From Martinezella calliandrae (GTDB lineage: Bacteria; Pseudomonadota; Alphaproteobacteria; Rhizobiales; Rhizobiaceae): a stretch of 64,000 nt of DNA. A program made the translations under genes and the position numbers. Positions 53,019-62,170 of this stretch are shown here, piece after piece (position 1 is the first letter of the stretch; each line of letters begins with the position of its first letter). Location of the stretch: positions 1 to 64,000 of the forward strand of contig NZ_JARFYN010000036.1 in assembly GCF_030272695.1 (NCBI RefSeq). Direction: 5' to 3'. Below the pieces are notes generated by a model. The model had not been told where the DNA came from and made no database searches. It was given only the letters and a program-made list of their open reading frames with translations.

Positions 53019-54350
53019 TCAGGCGGGTTGCCGAAGCGGCTTGAACGCGGCGCGCAGTTCCGCACTGAACAGCTCCGGTTCCTCCCAGGCGGCGAAGTGG
53101 CCGCCCCTGTCGACTTCGTGGAAGTAGATTAGATTGCGATAGGCGCGCCGGGCCCAGCTTTCCGGGGGACGATAGACGTCCTTCGGGAAGACCGTGATGG
53201 CAACAGGAAGAGATATGTCGCCCGTCTTCTGTGCGGCCGCGACGATGACGCTGCCGCGTGCGCCGTTCTCCCAGTATATGCGCGCTGCAGAGGCTGCGGT
53301 ATTGGTCAGCCAGTAGAGCGAGATATTGTCCAGGACGTCGTCCTTTGTCGGCGAGGCATGCGGATCGGCGCCATAGCTCCACTGGGAGAAGCCCGGGTGA
53401 ACCAGAACCCATGCGGCAAGCCCGGCCGGAGAATCCGTCGCGCCATAGCCGACCGTCTGTGGACGAGCCGTCATCATCGTGAAATAGGCAAGGTTTCCAG
53501 CCTTTCCGGACGCCATGAGCGCGTCGAGGACCGCCTTCTCCTTGTCGGTGAGGTTCGGCGGCACCGGGCCGCCACCGAGTGCCGCCGCCACCTCGGGCGG
53601 GATTGTTGCCGGCAGGTTGATATGGATTCCGAGCAGGCCTTCGGCGGACTGGCGGGCCATCGCACTGGAAATCGCCGATCCCCAGTCACCACCCTGTGCA
53701 ACATAGCGCGTGTAGCCGAGGCGCTTCATCGTTTCGGCCCAGGCCCTTGCAATATGATCCGGATCCCATCCCGTTCCCGTCGGCCTTCCGGAGAATCCGA
53801 AGCCAGGCAAGGATGGAATGACGACATGGAAGGCGTCTGCCTCGCTGCCGCCGTGCGCGGTCGGATCCGTGAGCGGACCGATGATCTTGAGCTGCTCGAT
53901 CACCGAACCCGGCCAGCCATGTGAGATGATCAGCGGCATCGCGTTGGGATGGCGCGAACGGACATGGATGAAATGGATGTCGACTCCATCGATCGTCGTC
54001 ATGAACTGCGGCAGGGCGTTCAGTCTGGCTTCGAGGTTCCGCCAGTCATATGCCGTCCCCCAGTAATGGACGAGTTCGCGAAGCTTCGCGAGCTGAACGC
54101 CCTGCGATCCGTCGCTGACCGTTTCCCTGTCCGGCCAGCGGGTGGCGGCAAGACGGCGCCGCAAGTCGGCAACGGCGTCCTTGGAAATACTGACCCTGAA
54201 CGCGCGGATCGAATCCGGCGTCGTCTGACTGGCTGAGTCGGTCGCAGCGATCGCTGGCGAAGCGACCGCAAGCGCAGCCACCGCCGTGCCGCTGATCAGG
54301 ACGCCTCGCCGAGACAGGAGGGTTGCGTCGTCTTCATCGTGCGCGGACAT
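53019..54350 (-). CDS. epoxide hydrolase (EHN domain alpha/beta hydrolase), Tat-exported
   Basis: A 443-residue enzyme. The N-terminus has a twin-arginine signal (LSRRGVLISGTAVAALAVASPAIA). The epoxide hydrolase N-terminal domain (about 47-155: FRVSISKDAVADLRRRLAATRWPD) precedes an alpha/beta hydrolase fold with the oxyanion HGWPGS, the nucleophile in QGGDWGS, a cap, and the catalytic His in DRGGHFAAWEEPE. It should open epoxides to diols in the periplasm, an unusual location for a family that is mostly cytosolic, though Tat versions occur. Neighbouring genes are mostly decayed. Confidence 0.88.
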   Translation of the reverse strand: MSAHDEDDATLLSRRGVLISGTAVAALAVASPAIAATDSASQTTPDSIRAFRVSISKDAVADLRRRLAATRWPDRETVSDGSQGVQLAKLRELVHYWGTAYDWRNLEARLNALPQFMTTIDGVDIHFIHVRSRHPNAMPLIISHGWPGSVIEQLKIIGPLTDPTAHGGSEADAFHVVIPSLPGFGFSGRPTGTGWDPDHIARAWAETMKRLGYTRYVAQGGDWGSAISSAMARQSAEGLLGIHINLPATIPPEVAAALGGGPVPPNLTDKEKAVLDALMASGKAGNLAYFTMMTARPQTVGYGATDSPAGLAAWVLVHPGFSQWSYGADPHASPTKDDVLDNISLYWLTNTAASAARIYWENGARGSVIVAAAQKTGDISLPVAITVFPKDVYRPPESWARRAYRNLIYFHEVDRGGHFAAWEEPELFSAELRAAFKPLRQPA

Positions 54351-54817
54351 GGTCAGCTTCCTTCCTGGGTTTTGTCAGGCTTGCTGCCGACCGCGCGAGC
54401 AATGGAGACGGATCTGTGCCAGCGCGTTCAGGTGTTTCGCCGCTAAGCCGAGAGGCTATCCCTAATGCCATCGGCACATCGGTCAGCCTCTGACTGATTG
54501 CTTGGGCTCGGTTTATCACTGGCACTTGTCCTGCAGAGGGTTCGGCCGATCCACACATTATGAACCGGTGGCAGTTTAAAGCAAATCGTTGTCTCGATGC
54601 CGCAAGAGCTGGGCTGGCGCAATGCGGCACAAGACTTCCCGCGAAGACGATGTATCTGAGTGTCAACGCACGGCGCTGTAGCCGGATGTGGCTGGGGTCG
54701 GGCTGCAGTGATGTCTATTGAGAATTTTGCGCCCCATTTGGCCGGGCCGCGGAACATTCCGAAGGAACTCCCGCCTACCCTATTTTTTTTGGATGCCGAC
54801 CTAAGAGGTGTTTAGAG
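54351..54817. other. gap, nothing recognised
   Basis: Upstream region of the epoxide hydrolase. A run of nine T's near 54782 is not preceded by a hairpin. No gene supported. Confidence 0.35.
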
Positions 54818-55054
54818 ATGCCAGGCGAGCTTTGGAAACAGCCGGTTGCGATTTCATTCCAAAACGTGGGGTCCAAGTCCATCAATGGACCGGACGATGC
54901 TGTTACATGTTTGATTGACTCTTGGCCGAACCGTCGCGGTGCTTGTTTCATTAGGGCACTCACGGCCTGTCGCGGAGCGTTGGCGGGACGTATAGACGGC
55001 GAGATCGCTCGCACGGAGTTTGTCGCAGCCGTACACGAGATTGAAAGCGCGTAG
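54818..55054 (+). CDS. DUF982 protein
   Basis: A 78-residue protein that fits the short rhizobial DUF982 family: an opening W (LWKQPVAISF), a central INGPDDAVTCLIDSWPNRRG, then ALTACRGALAGRIDGEIARTEFVAAVHEIES. GAGG lies 11 bases before the ATG. A second DUF982 gene is at 60091. The family is abundant on rhizobial plasmids, without assigned function. Confidence 0.82.
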   Translation: MPGELWKQPVAISFQNVGSKSINGPDDAVTCLIDSWPNRRGACFIRALTACRGALAGRIDGEIARTEFVAAVHEIESA

Positions 55055-55199
55055 GACAATACGAATTCTGTCCGCCGTCAAAGTTCCGTTGTTGTCACTG
55101 CGTAATGGCCACTGTGCGGCGACAGCGACCGGTGGCTCAATGACCACCAAGAAGGCGCATTGCCGCTCCGTCAGTTTTCTGCCAGCGAGCCGCTTGCGC

Positions 55200-55430
55200 C
55201 GCGAGGCGCGGCAGGCTAGCACTGCGCCCGCTCCAGTGCGCCAACGGTTCAACCGTGAAATCAGCGTGCATTCCCGCCTTGAAATGCCCCGTTCGTTGCA
55301 GAACACCATGTATTTACCGGGTTTGAGGGTCAAAGTGGCATTATGCGACTTGCCCGGATGCAAAATAGACCCGGCATTGACGCGCTGCAGTACACCCGCT
55401 CTTGTCTCGCGTCCGGCAGCGCAGCCTCTT
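55200..55430 (-). pseudogene. cupredoxin-like copper-binding protein, frameshifted
   Basis: The minus strand reads RVNAGSILHPGKSHNATLTL and KPGKYMVFCNERG, then one base is missing near 55285-55291 and the shifted frame continues GHFKAGMHADFTVEP. Together this is the C-terminal half of a plastocyanin/sulfocyanin-like domain with the type-1 copper ligands Cys, His and Met in CNERGHFKAGMH. The N-terminal half is not readable. It lies beside the sulfite oxidase-like gene, on the opposite strand, and may once have been an electron carrier. Confidence 0.75.
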
Positions 55431-55603
55431 CCGTTCTTGACGGCCCTTTGCTACCGTTCGAGTCGAACCGAGGAACGTGCGCTATGTGCTAGAATGCGGC
55501 CGAACCGGAACGCGACAGACGCACAGCAAGGGGCGGTGTGATCGAAGCGGAATTGGCGCGACCGAGAGCCGACGTTGTGTTCTTGGAAGGGGAGACGAGG
55601 ACG

Positions 55604-56713
55604 ATGCCGAGACCAGAGCAACCCAGTTTAATAGTTCGACAGAAATCCCCACCGAACATCGAGTTTCCGTTTGCGTCGCTCTCCGATTGGCTGATCCCAA
55701 CCGAGCTGTTCTTCGTGCGAAACCATTTCCCGTCGCCGGACCTCGATGCGCGAGACTGGAGATTGCGCGTTGACGGGGCGGTAGAGCACCCGATCGAACT
55801 TGACCTCGACAGCATTAAGGCGATGCGGAGCACGACTTTCACCGCCGTCGTCGAGTGCGCAGGGAACGGGCGCGTCTACTATGTGCCGCCGAAGGAGGGG
55901 TTGCAGTGGCAGAACGGAGCCGTCGGCAATGCCGCGTGGACAGGTGTTCTTCTGCACGAGATTTTGGAAATGGCGGGCGTTAAGCCAACCGCACGTGAGG
56001 TTCTGCTCGCAGGCGCCGACAACGGCGTTGTCGACACGAACAAGAAAACGGCTTCTCCCGGCCCCATCGCTTTTGCGCGCAGTTTACCGCTTGAGAAGGC
56101 CATCGCTCACAGCACGATCCTTGCCTATTCGATGAATGACGAGCCGTTGACGCGCGATCACGGCTACCCGCTACGCGCGGTCGTGGGTGGCTGGTTCGGC
56201 ATGGCTTGGGTCAAGTGGATCACGCATATCACGGTTGTGGAGCAACCGTTCCTTGGCTACTGGCAGGCGCGCGACTATTTCCGTTGGGAGCGGAGCCTCG
56301 GTGAACCTAGGCTGGTCCCCCTTGCGGAGATGGAGGTCAAAGCGCAGATCGCGCGTCCCGTGCACGGGGCGCATCTCATCGCCGGTCAACCGTATCGGAT
56401 TTTCGGAGCCGCCTGGAGCGGAGAGGCTGTTATCCGGCAGGTGCAGGTCTGCACCGGAGATGGCAGGGGCTGGCGCGAGGGAAGGCTCGTCGAAACAGAA
56501 CGTCCCTTTGCATGGCGCTTGTGGGAGTACATGTGGACCCCTGAAGAAGTGGGGCGATATATACTGCGATGTCGCGCGATCGATGGGGCGGGGTGCGTGC
56601 AGCCCGACCTTCCGCGTTCCGACTGCGAGAGCTACGCGGCCAATTGGATCGTTCCGGTGGAGGTTACGGTCGTTCCCGAGCCGCAGACGTACGAGGAGGA
56701 ATTCGTGATCTAA
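55604..56713 (+). CDS. sulfite oxidase-family molybdopterin enzyme
   Basis: A 369-residue cytosolic-type enzyme (391 if the GTG at 55538 is used). The Moco domain has FFVRNHFP, VVECAGNGR with the molybdenum-ligating Cys, and DHGYPLRAVVGGWFGMAWVKWI; the C-terminal Ig-like dimerisation domain follows from about 250. It resembles SorA-type or plant sulfite oxidases and lacks a heme domain. No signal peptide is visible. ATG 55604 has GAGACGAGGACG upstream; the GTG has AAGGGG. A cytochrome subunit is absent; the neighbouring cupredoxin gene is broken. Confidence 0.85.
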   Translation: MPRPEQPSLIVRQKSPPNIEFPFASLSDWLIPTELFFVRNHFPSPDLDARDWRLRVDGAVEHPIELDLDSIKAMRSTTFTAVVECAGNGRVYYVPPKEGLQWQNGAVGNAAWTGVLLHEILEMAGVKPTAREVLLAGADNGVVDTNKKTASPGPIAFARSLPLEKAIAHSTILAYSMNDEPLTRDHGYPLRAVVGGWFGMAWVKWITHITVVEQPFLGYWQARDYFRWERSLGEPRLVPLAEMEVKAQIARPVHGAHLIAGQPYRIFGAAWSGEAVIRQVQVCTGDGRGWREGRLVETERPFAWRLWEYMWTPEEVGRYILRCRAIDGAGCVQPDLPRSDCESYAANWIVPVEVTVVPEPQTYEEEFVI

Positions 56714-56869
56714 TCACCCGCATGGGGCGGAATGGCGGTTTTGGGGGCAATAGCGACCCACGTTGTCACTGCGTCATGTCCGCTTTGCGCCATAAGCGGT
56801 CATCCGTGGCCCGCTGCGAATCCAGAACCAATGTTGCGGCGCCGTGCACTTACCTGAGGCTTGGCGTGG

Positions 56870-57157
56870 AAAGTACCGTAACGAGGTGGCGACCATGGTC
56901 GATTTCCGGCTTGTCGGATTGTAGGTGACCGGGAGCGTTCCGCTCTTAGCGACCTGCAGGCCGTAGAGAAAGTTTTCGAAAAATCCGCCTGCGCGCACAA
57001 ATGCGATTGGGATTTCAGGTTGCCCAAACCTTGCTCCAGAAGCGACAAGGCCGTGATCATGCCGAGCCCCGCTCGTCCTGTTCGCACCCATCGACGAAAG
57101 CGCAACCACTCGCGGCGGCGCTGCCTTGGTGAGCGCCTCGACATAATCCGCAATCAC
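56870..57157 (-). pseudogene. NmrA-like NAD(P)-binding protein, internal fragment with frameshifts
   Basis: The minus strand reads YVEALTKAAPPRVVALSSMGANRTSG, briefly changes frame for LGMITALSLLEQGLGNLKS, and returns to PIAFVRAGGFFENFLYGLQVAKSGTLP with YNPTSRKSTMVAT. This order is typical of NmrA-type atypical SDRs, but the N-terminal GxxGxxG and the C-terminus are absent. At least two small indels are needed. A dead gene, divergent from a LysR fragment. Confidence 0.75.
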
Positions 57158-57214
57158 GCCCTTTGTGGTACGAACTCACTGTTCCTTTTACGGGGAACAA
57201 TAAAGGGTACGAAA

Positions 57215-57514
57215 ATGCAGAATCTCGAACCCCTCCTCATTTTCACAACGGTCGCGGAAATGGAAAGGTTCACCCGCGCAGCCGATAGCCTGGGCATTCA
57301 GAAGGAAAGAGCTTCAACGGTGGTCCGGAAGCTGGAAGAAGATGTCGGTGTCAGGCTTCTGCACTGCTCCGAGAGGGGAACCGCTGCTTTGGCCCTTCTC
57401 GGAGCCGCTTGGTGTGCCAGAAGCGGGTTACCTTATGCGATTGTTCTGACGACTCCGCCGTCGACACGCAGGGATGTACCTGTTGTTGCCGAGGCCTGCT
57501 CCGAGCAGACATAG
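57215..57514 (+). pseudogene. LysR-family regulator, N-terminal HTH fragment
   Basis: MQNLEPLLIFTTVAEMERFT, then RAADSLGIQKERASTVVRKLEEDVGVRLL, is a LysR winged helix (about 55 residues). After LLHCSERG the sequence loses LysR character and stops at 57514, with no effector domain. The 3' part overlaps the end of the SDR gene on the other strand. It was probably the regulator of the adjacent NmrA-like gene, both now dead. Confidence 0.75.
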
Positions 57515-58227
57515 ACGACCAGATTTGCGACCTCTTCAGTCGTCGCGAAGCGCTTGATGAGCGTGCTCGGGCGCGTCGTTTTGAGGAACTGCTGCTCGGC
57601 TTCCTCTTGCGTAATGCCCTGCGCCTCCGCAGCCGCCTTCATCCAACCGCCCATGATTTCCGAATTGGTTGGACCAGGGAGGACCGAATTGACGGTGACG
57701 CCTGTACCAGCGACTGTCTCGGCCAAGCCCCTCGCAATGGCAAGCTGAGCGGTCTTGGTCATGGCGTAGTCGATCAGATCCACGGGAATTGCGAGCGCTG
57801 ACTCGCTGCTGATGAAGACGACGCGCCCCCACCCGCGCTTCATCATATCAGGCACATAGTGACGTGATGCTCGAACGCCGCTCATGACGTTGAGTTCGAA
57901 GAGATCCCTCCACTCGCTGTCGCCGATGTCGAAGAAGGGCTTCGCGCGGCCCGTGCCCACATTGTTGACGAGAATGTCTGCATCTGGCGCCTGCGCGAAC
58001 AGCTCGGCCGCGCCTTCCAGCGTCGCAAGATCAGCGACGACGCCGCTGAACCCACCCTTTGGGAAGAGGGCGCGCAACTCTTGAAGCGCTGTCGCGACCC
58101 GTTCTTCGCCACGTCCGCTGATGACAACAGAGGCGCCAGCACGGGCAAGCCCTTCGGCAATGGCGCGGCCGATGCCCGCCGTAGACCCGGTAACAACCGC
58201 CTTGCGGCCAGTCAGATCGATATTCAT
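57433..58227 (-). CDS. SDR-family oxidoreductase
   Basis: A 264-residue classical SDR: TGSTAGIGRAIAEGL, NNVGTGRAKPFFDI, ISSESALAIPVDLIDYAMTKTAQ (Ser, Tyr, Lys), and a C-terminal GTSLRVDGGVVRTIA. AAAGGGAATGTGTC precedes the ATG at 58227. Divergent from the LysR gene at 58330 with 102 bp between, the usual regulator-target layout. Its 3' end overlaps the LysR fragment at 57215-57514. Substrate unknown. Confidence 0.9.
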   Translation of the reverse strand: MNIDLTGRKAVVTGSTAGIGRAIAEGLARAGASVVISGRGEERVATALQELRALFPKGGFSGVVADLATLEGAAELFAQAPDADILVNNVGTGRAKPFFDIGDSEWRDLFELNVMSGVRASRHYVPDMMKRGWGRVVFISSESALAIPVDLIDYAMTKTAQLAIARGLAETVAGTGVTVNSVLPGPTNSEIMGGWMKAAAEAQGITQEEAEQQFLKTTRPSTLIKRFATTEEVANLVVYVCSEQASATTGTSLRVDGGVVRTIA

Positions 58228-58329
58228 GACACATTCCCTTTCAAGCGTTGGAATGCGTCTCATTTAGATATGTAGAAAAAAATGATAATAACGCAAATCC
58301 TCATAAGATTGATGCTCCAGGAGAATGAA

Positions 58330-59220
58330 ATGGATCGATTCGCCGAATTGAGTGCCTTCATTGCGGTGGTCGAAGCAGGCGGCTTTTCCGCCGCTGCACG
58401 TCGAACGGGCGAGTCACAGCCCGCTGTCAGCAAGGCAATCGCTGCGCTTGAGAAACGCCTCGGCGTGGCGCTGTTCAACCGCAGCACCCGCAGCGTAACC
58501 CTGACGGATCAAGGGCAGCGATATTATGACCGGACGAAGCCGCTTGTTGACGAGATCGACGATGCTGACAGCGAACTGACCAGCAGCACGCAGACTATGT
58601 CGGGTCTCATCAGGATCAGCGCGGCCTCCACATTTGGCCGCCTGCATATCCTGCCGCTGATCCCAGACCTGTTGTCGCTCAATCCCGGACTTCAGGTGGA
58701 TCTCGTTCTCTCGGACTTCGTGCGAGACATGGTGGAAGATCGGATCGACCTCGCAATCCGGGTGGGGCCCGTCGAAGACCCAGATGCAGTTGTCTGGCGG
58801 GTGGCGCGCACGCCCCTCGTCTGCGTCGGATCCCGCCGCTACTTCGAGAAACACGGGATACCGAAGACTCCGGCGGAGCTGAGTGATCACAATTGCCTTA
58901 TGTACGGCGGCCTGTCAGAATCGGCGAAATGGCCCTTCACAGGTCCCGACGGACGATTCAGCATCCCCGTTCGCGGGAACCTGTCGTCCAACAGCGTCGA
59001 AACGATCCGGGCTGGCGTTCTGGCCGGCGTTGGAATTGGCCTCTTTGCCAAGGTCTCGCTCGCCGATGAACTCCGCCATCCGGACGTGATCACAATTCTC
59101 GACGACTTTCTGAACGACGCCAGAGACATCAACCTAGCCTGGCCGAAGCGTCGTTTCGTGCCAGCACGGGTGCGCCGTGCGACTGACTTCTTTGCCGCAG
59201 CTATCCCGCAGCGGCTTTAG
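58330..59220 (+). CDS. LysR-family transcriptional regulator
   Basis: A 296-residue LysR protein. The HTH is MDRFAELSAFIAVVEAGGFS, AAARRTGESQPAVSKAIAAL and EKRLGVALFNRSTRSVTLT (residues 1-60), followed by the effector domain (TMSGLIRISAASTFGRLHI onwards). It belongs to the subgroup that often controls a divergent SDR. AGGAG lies 8 bases before the ATG. It likely regulates the SDR gene at 57433-58227. Confidence 0.9.
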   Translation: MDRFAELSAFIAVVEAGGFSAAARRTGESQPAVSKAIAALEKRLGVALFNRSTRSVTLTDQGQRYYDRTKPLVDEIDDADSELTSSTQTMSGLIRISAASTFGRLHILPLIPDLLSLNPGLQVDLVLSDFVRDMVEDRIDLAIRVGPVEDPDAVVWRVARTPLVCVGSRRYFEKHGIPKTPAELSDHNCLMYGGLSESAKWPFTGPDGRFSIPVRGNLSSNSVETIRAGVLAGVGIGLFAKVSLADELRHPDVITILDDFLNDARDINLAWPKRRFVPARVRRATDFFAAAIPQRL

Positions 59221-59428
59221 CCCAGGCCGAAATAGCACCGACCGTCATCGGTGGCACCGGAGGCCTAGGTACCGCAACGCGCTGTCGCAACAACTTCCGC
59301 TTAGGGCCGGAAGCAGACGAGAACATCGACATCTTTGCCTGCGGACGACGATCCCCGCCCATCCGGGTAATATCAATGTGATCAATGGCGGCGTAGTGTT
59401 CTATTTGGCCTTTTGAGAGGAGGATGCT

Positions 59429-59692
59429 ATGCCTACCATATTGGCCTATCACGACGTCAAAGACGTCAAACATTGGCTCACTTCACCGCGCCGCAAAGAA
59501 GTTTTCGAACCCCTCGGCTGCACAAACATTCGTACGTTTGTCGATCCGCAAGCGTCCAACCGAGTTGGCCTCGTCATGGACGTTCCCGACATGGGCCGCC
59601 TGGCGGAATTTATGAAGTCCAAGCAAGCGGCGGATGCGATGGAGTATGACGGAGTATTGCCGGAGACCTTGGTGATTCTTACTCAATCGTAG
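59429..59692 (+). CDS. small conserved hypothetical protein, possible dimeric alpha+beta barrel
   Basis: An 87-residue soluble protein: MPTILAYHDVKDVKHWLTSP, then NIRTFVDPQASNRVGLVMDVPDMGRLAEFM and ETLVILTQS. The pattern of a short beta strand, helix, strand and helix suggests a ferredoxin-like fold of the kind found in small monooxygenase-like proteins; this is inferred from the layout only. A strong GAGAGGAGGATGCT ribosome site precedes the ATG. It follows the LysR gene by about 200 bases. Confidence 0.7.
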   Translation: MPTILAYHDVKDVKHWLTSPRRKEVFEPLGCTNIRTFVDPQASNRVGLVMDVPDMGRLAEFMKSKQAADAMEYDGVLPETLVILTQS

Positions 59693-60090
59693 CGGGAAAT
59701 CAGGTCGAGAAGGTCGGTTCTGGGGTTTGCCATGACGCCTCAGCATCGGTCAGATAATATTGATTGCCGGCACTGGGGCTGTGACACCACGGCTACTGTT
59801 GAGCGGCGGCGCAATTCGCTCTGACCGGTGAAGCCGGAAGTTGACGCCGGTGGCGCGAAGCTGCCACGCACTCTCTTCGGCTGGTGGCATCTGCTTATAT
59901 GAGCAGGGTCAACCTCACCCTGTCACAGGGCTGGTCGCTATCCACCCTCGTCAAAGGATCTACCGAATTCCGCATATTTCTAGTGACGACCGATTTCACC
60001 AACATCATTTCGTGGCTGACCAAGACAGGCCCGTGAGCCCATTGGAACGAGTCCTCGATATTTCAGTTATTGCCGTGGGAGGAAACGAAC
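59693..60090. other. gap, nothing recognised
   Basis: No supported gene; upstream region of the DUF982 gene that follows. Confidence 0.35.
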
Positions 60091-60342
60091 ATGGGACAGC
60101 AATGGTGGGATCACTCGGTGACGATACAAAGCGCCAAGCCTGCCCGATTGGTCACAATCACCAGCACGGAACGGGCGGCGGAATTTATGCTTTTCGAATG
60201 GTCTGGGAAGCGAGGAGGCAAAGCATTTAAGGCCGCCAAGCAATCGCTGATCGATGCTCGCGATGGAAAGGCTTCAATCGATGCAGCGCGAACCGCTTTC
60301 CTGGCGGCGGCAGAAGAAGCGGGAATTTTCTTCAGACACTGA
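60091..60342 (+). CDS. DUF982 protein
   Basis: An 83-residue DUF982 member: MGQQWWDHSVTIQSAKPARLVTITSTERAAEFMLFEW, then an Ala/Lys-rich helical end (KAAKQSLIDARDGKASIDAARTAFLAAAEEAG). GGAGGAAACGAAC precedes the ATG. It is the second DUF982 gene in the window (other at 54818) and the two are clearly divergent. No function known. Confidence 0.8.
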   Translation: MGQQWWDHSVTIQSAKPARLVTITSTERAAEFMLFEWSGKRGGKAFKAAKQSLIDARDGKASIDAARTAFLAAAEEAGIFFRH

Positions 60343-60576
60343 TGTCGTGATAGGACGCGGACAGATCACTGCTCGTACGGCTTTCGCCCTATGGCCGTTG
60401 CAATCTTTCGCCGATCGCAGCCGCTCATGCCTGGAATTCGCAGGAGGCCGGCGGAGCTGATCTGACTCATATCTTCGGCCGTCTCATAGCCCAAGGTGAT
60501 TAAGTTCGGCGAGCAGGCGCAGTTTTAAGTGTTTTAAGTCTTTGAGGTATGTCGTCATAAATGGCCAATCTGCAGA

Positions 60577-60584
60577 TCACCTCC
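60577..60584. repeat. left target-site duplication of the IS256-family element
   Basis: TCACCTCC, identical to 62016-62023 on the far side of the element. Confidence 0.75.
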
Positions 60585-62015
60585 GATTGTGTCCCCACAC
60601 GTGGTGTAGGTGACGGGAGATAGCAAAGCCGAGCGCCCGCGCGTTTCATAGCGCTGTAGCGGGTGATCGGCTTTGCGGGGCGGCCATCAGTGTTTTCCGC
60701 TAGGGTCGGGTTGTTCAAGACACAACCTTTTGGAAAGACCACCGATGACCAATGACATGATGAACGTGCGCGCGCTTGTTGAGAAGAGTGCCGATGCAGA
60801 TTTGTTGCGCGAGATGATCGGCTTTGCCGCCGAACGGCTGATGGAGCTGGAGGTCGGCTCAGCTACGGGCGCTGAATTCGGCGAGAAGAACCCGATGCGG
60901 CTTGCTCAACGCAACGGCTATCGTGATCGCGATTGGGAGACGCGAGCCGGAACGGTCGAGCTTCGCATTCCAAAGCTGCGCAAGGGCAGTTACTTTCCGA
61001 GCTTCCTCGAACCGCGTCGCATGGCGGAAAAGGCTCTGACGGCGGTTATTCAGGAGGCGTATATTCAGGGCATCTCGACGCGTTCGGTCGATGATCTGGT
61101 CAAAGCCATGGGCATGAGCGGCATCTCCAAAAGCCAGGTGAGCCGCCTGTGCGAGGAGATCGACGTCAAGGTGAAGGCGTTCCTTGACCGTCCCATCGAA
61201 GGCGAGTGGCCATACGTGTGGGTCGACGCCACCTATCTCAAGGTCCGTCGTGGCGGTCGCATAGTCTCAGTCGCCGTCATCATCGCAGTGGGCGTCAATA
61301 GTGACGGGCGGCGCGAGGTTCTGGGCATGGAGGTCGGCACGTCGGAGGCCGAGCCAATCTGGACGGAATTCCTGCGCAGGCTGACACGCCGAGGATTGCG
61401 TGGCGTGAAGCTTGTTGTCTCCGATGCGCATGAAGGCATCAAGGCAGCCGTTTCCAAGGTTCTCAATGCAACGTGGCAGCGGTGCCGCGTTCACTTCATG
61501 AGGAATGTGCTGGCACACGCAGGAAAGAGCGGCAGACGGGTCGTCTCCGCCTTCATCGCAACCGCCTTCGCCCAGGAGACGCCCGAGGCGGCCAGCGCTC
61601 AATGGCGCAGCGTCGCCGATCAGATCAGGCCGAAAGTGCCGAAGCTCGCCACCATCATGGATGACGCCGAAGACGATGTGCTCGCCTACATGACCTTCCC
61701 GAAAGAGCACCGGGCGAAGTTGCATTCGACGAATCCAATTGAGCGTCTTAACGGCGAAATCAAACGCCGCACCGAGGTCGTTGGCATCTTTCCGAACGAC
61801 GAAGCCATCGTCCGTCTCGTCGGCGCATTGCTCATGGAGGCGAATGACGAGTGGACCGTCCAGCGTGGGAGATACCTGACGCTTGAGACCATGGCGCAAA
61901 TGAGCGATGATCCCCAAATCAGCCTGCCCGCTGTGGCTCGCTGATATCCACTCCGACCTTATGTCGGAAAGCACGGCAATCAGCCGTCAGCTACACCACT
62001 ACAGTGGGCACGATC
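60585..62015 (+). mobile_element. IS256-family insertion sequence, intact
   Basis: The element is 1,431 bp. Its ends match as imperfect inverted repeats of about 40 bp: the left end begins GATTGTGTCCCCACACGTGG and the right end, reverse complemented, begins GATCGTGCCCACTGTAGTGG; both continue TGTAG-x-TGACGG. Direct repeats of TCACCTCC flank it, the 8-bp duplication expected for IS256. It encodes one full-length transposase. The intact ends, duplication and gene suggest a recent insertion. Confidence 0.85.
60745..61944 (+). CDS. IS256-family transposase
   Basis: A 399-residue mutator-type DDE transposase. It has the N-terminal RNGYRDRDWETRAGTVELRIPKLRKGSYFPSF and the first catalytic Asp in YVWVDATYLKVRRGG. 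The second Asp lies in LVVSDAHEGIKAAV, followed by the C-x2-H element in WQRCRVHFMRN, and the Glu is in TNPIERLNGEIKRRT. The ATG at 60745 follows GGAAAGACCACCG. The frame is intact and of normal length, so it should be active. Confidence 0.95.
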   Translation: MTNDMMNVRALVEKSADADLLREMIGFAAERLMELEVGSATGAEFGEKNPMRLAQRNGYRDRDWETRAGTVELRIPKLRKGSYFPSFLEPRRMAEKALTAVIQEAYIQGISTRSVDDLVKAMGMSGISKSQVSRLCEEIDVKVKAFLDRPIEGEWPYVWVDATYLKVRRGGRIVSVAVIIAVGVNSDGRREVLGMEVGTSEAEPIWTEFLRRLTRRGLRGVKLVVSDAHEGIKAAVSKVLNATWQRCRVHFMRNVLAHAGKSGRRVVSAFIATAFAQETPEAASAQWRSVADQIRPKVPKLATIMDDAEDDVLAYMTFPKEHRAKLHSTNPIERLNGEIKRRTEVVGIFPNDEAIVRLVGALLMEANDEWTVQRGRYLTLETMAQMSDDPQISLPAVAR

Positions 62016-62023
62016 TCACCTCC
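62016..62023. repeat. right target-site duplication of the IS256-family element
   Basis: TCACCTCC, matching the left copy at 60577-60584. Confidence 0.75.
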
Positions 62024-62170
62024 GATCTTCAATAAGGATAGTCATACAAGATAATTGTCGAAGAGCGCTTCCTCGAAGGGCGTATATCCTTCATGGCATT
62101 ATCATGTTCTAATTCAAGCAGGTCGGGTTTCCCTCCGACGATTGAAACCGAGCACTTTCTGGCAACTATT

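Noticed and set aside
55020..55541. 173-residue plus-strand open frame
   Set aside because: Ser/Arg/Pro-rich, no motif; the opposite strand encodes a readable cupredoxin remnant and the 5' part overlaps the DUF982 gene.
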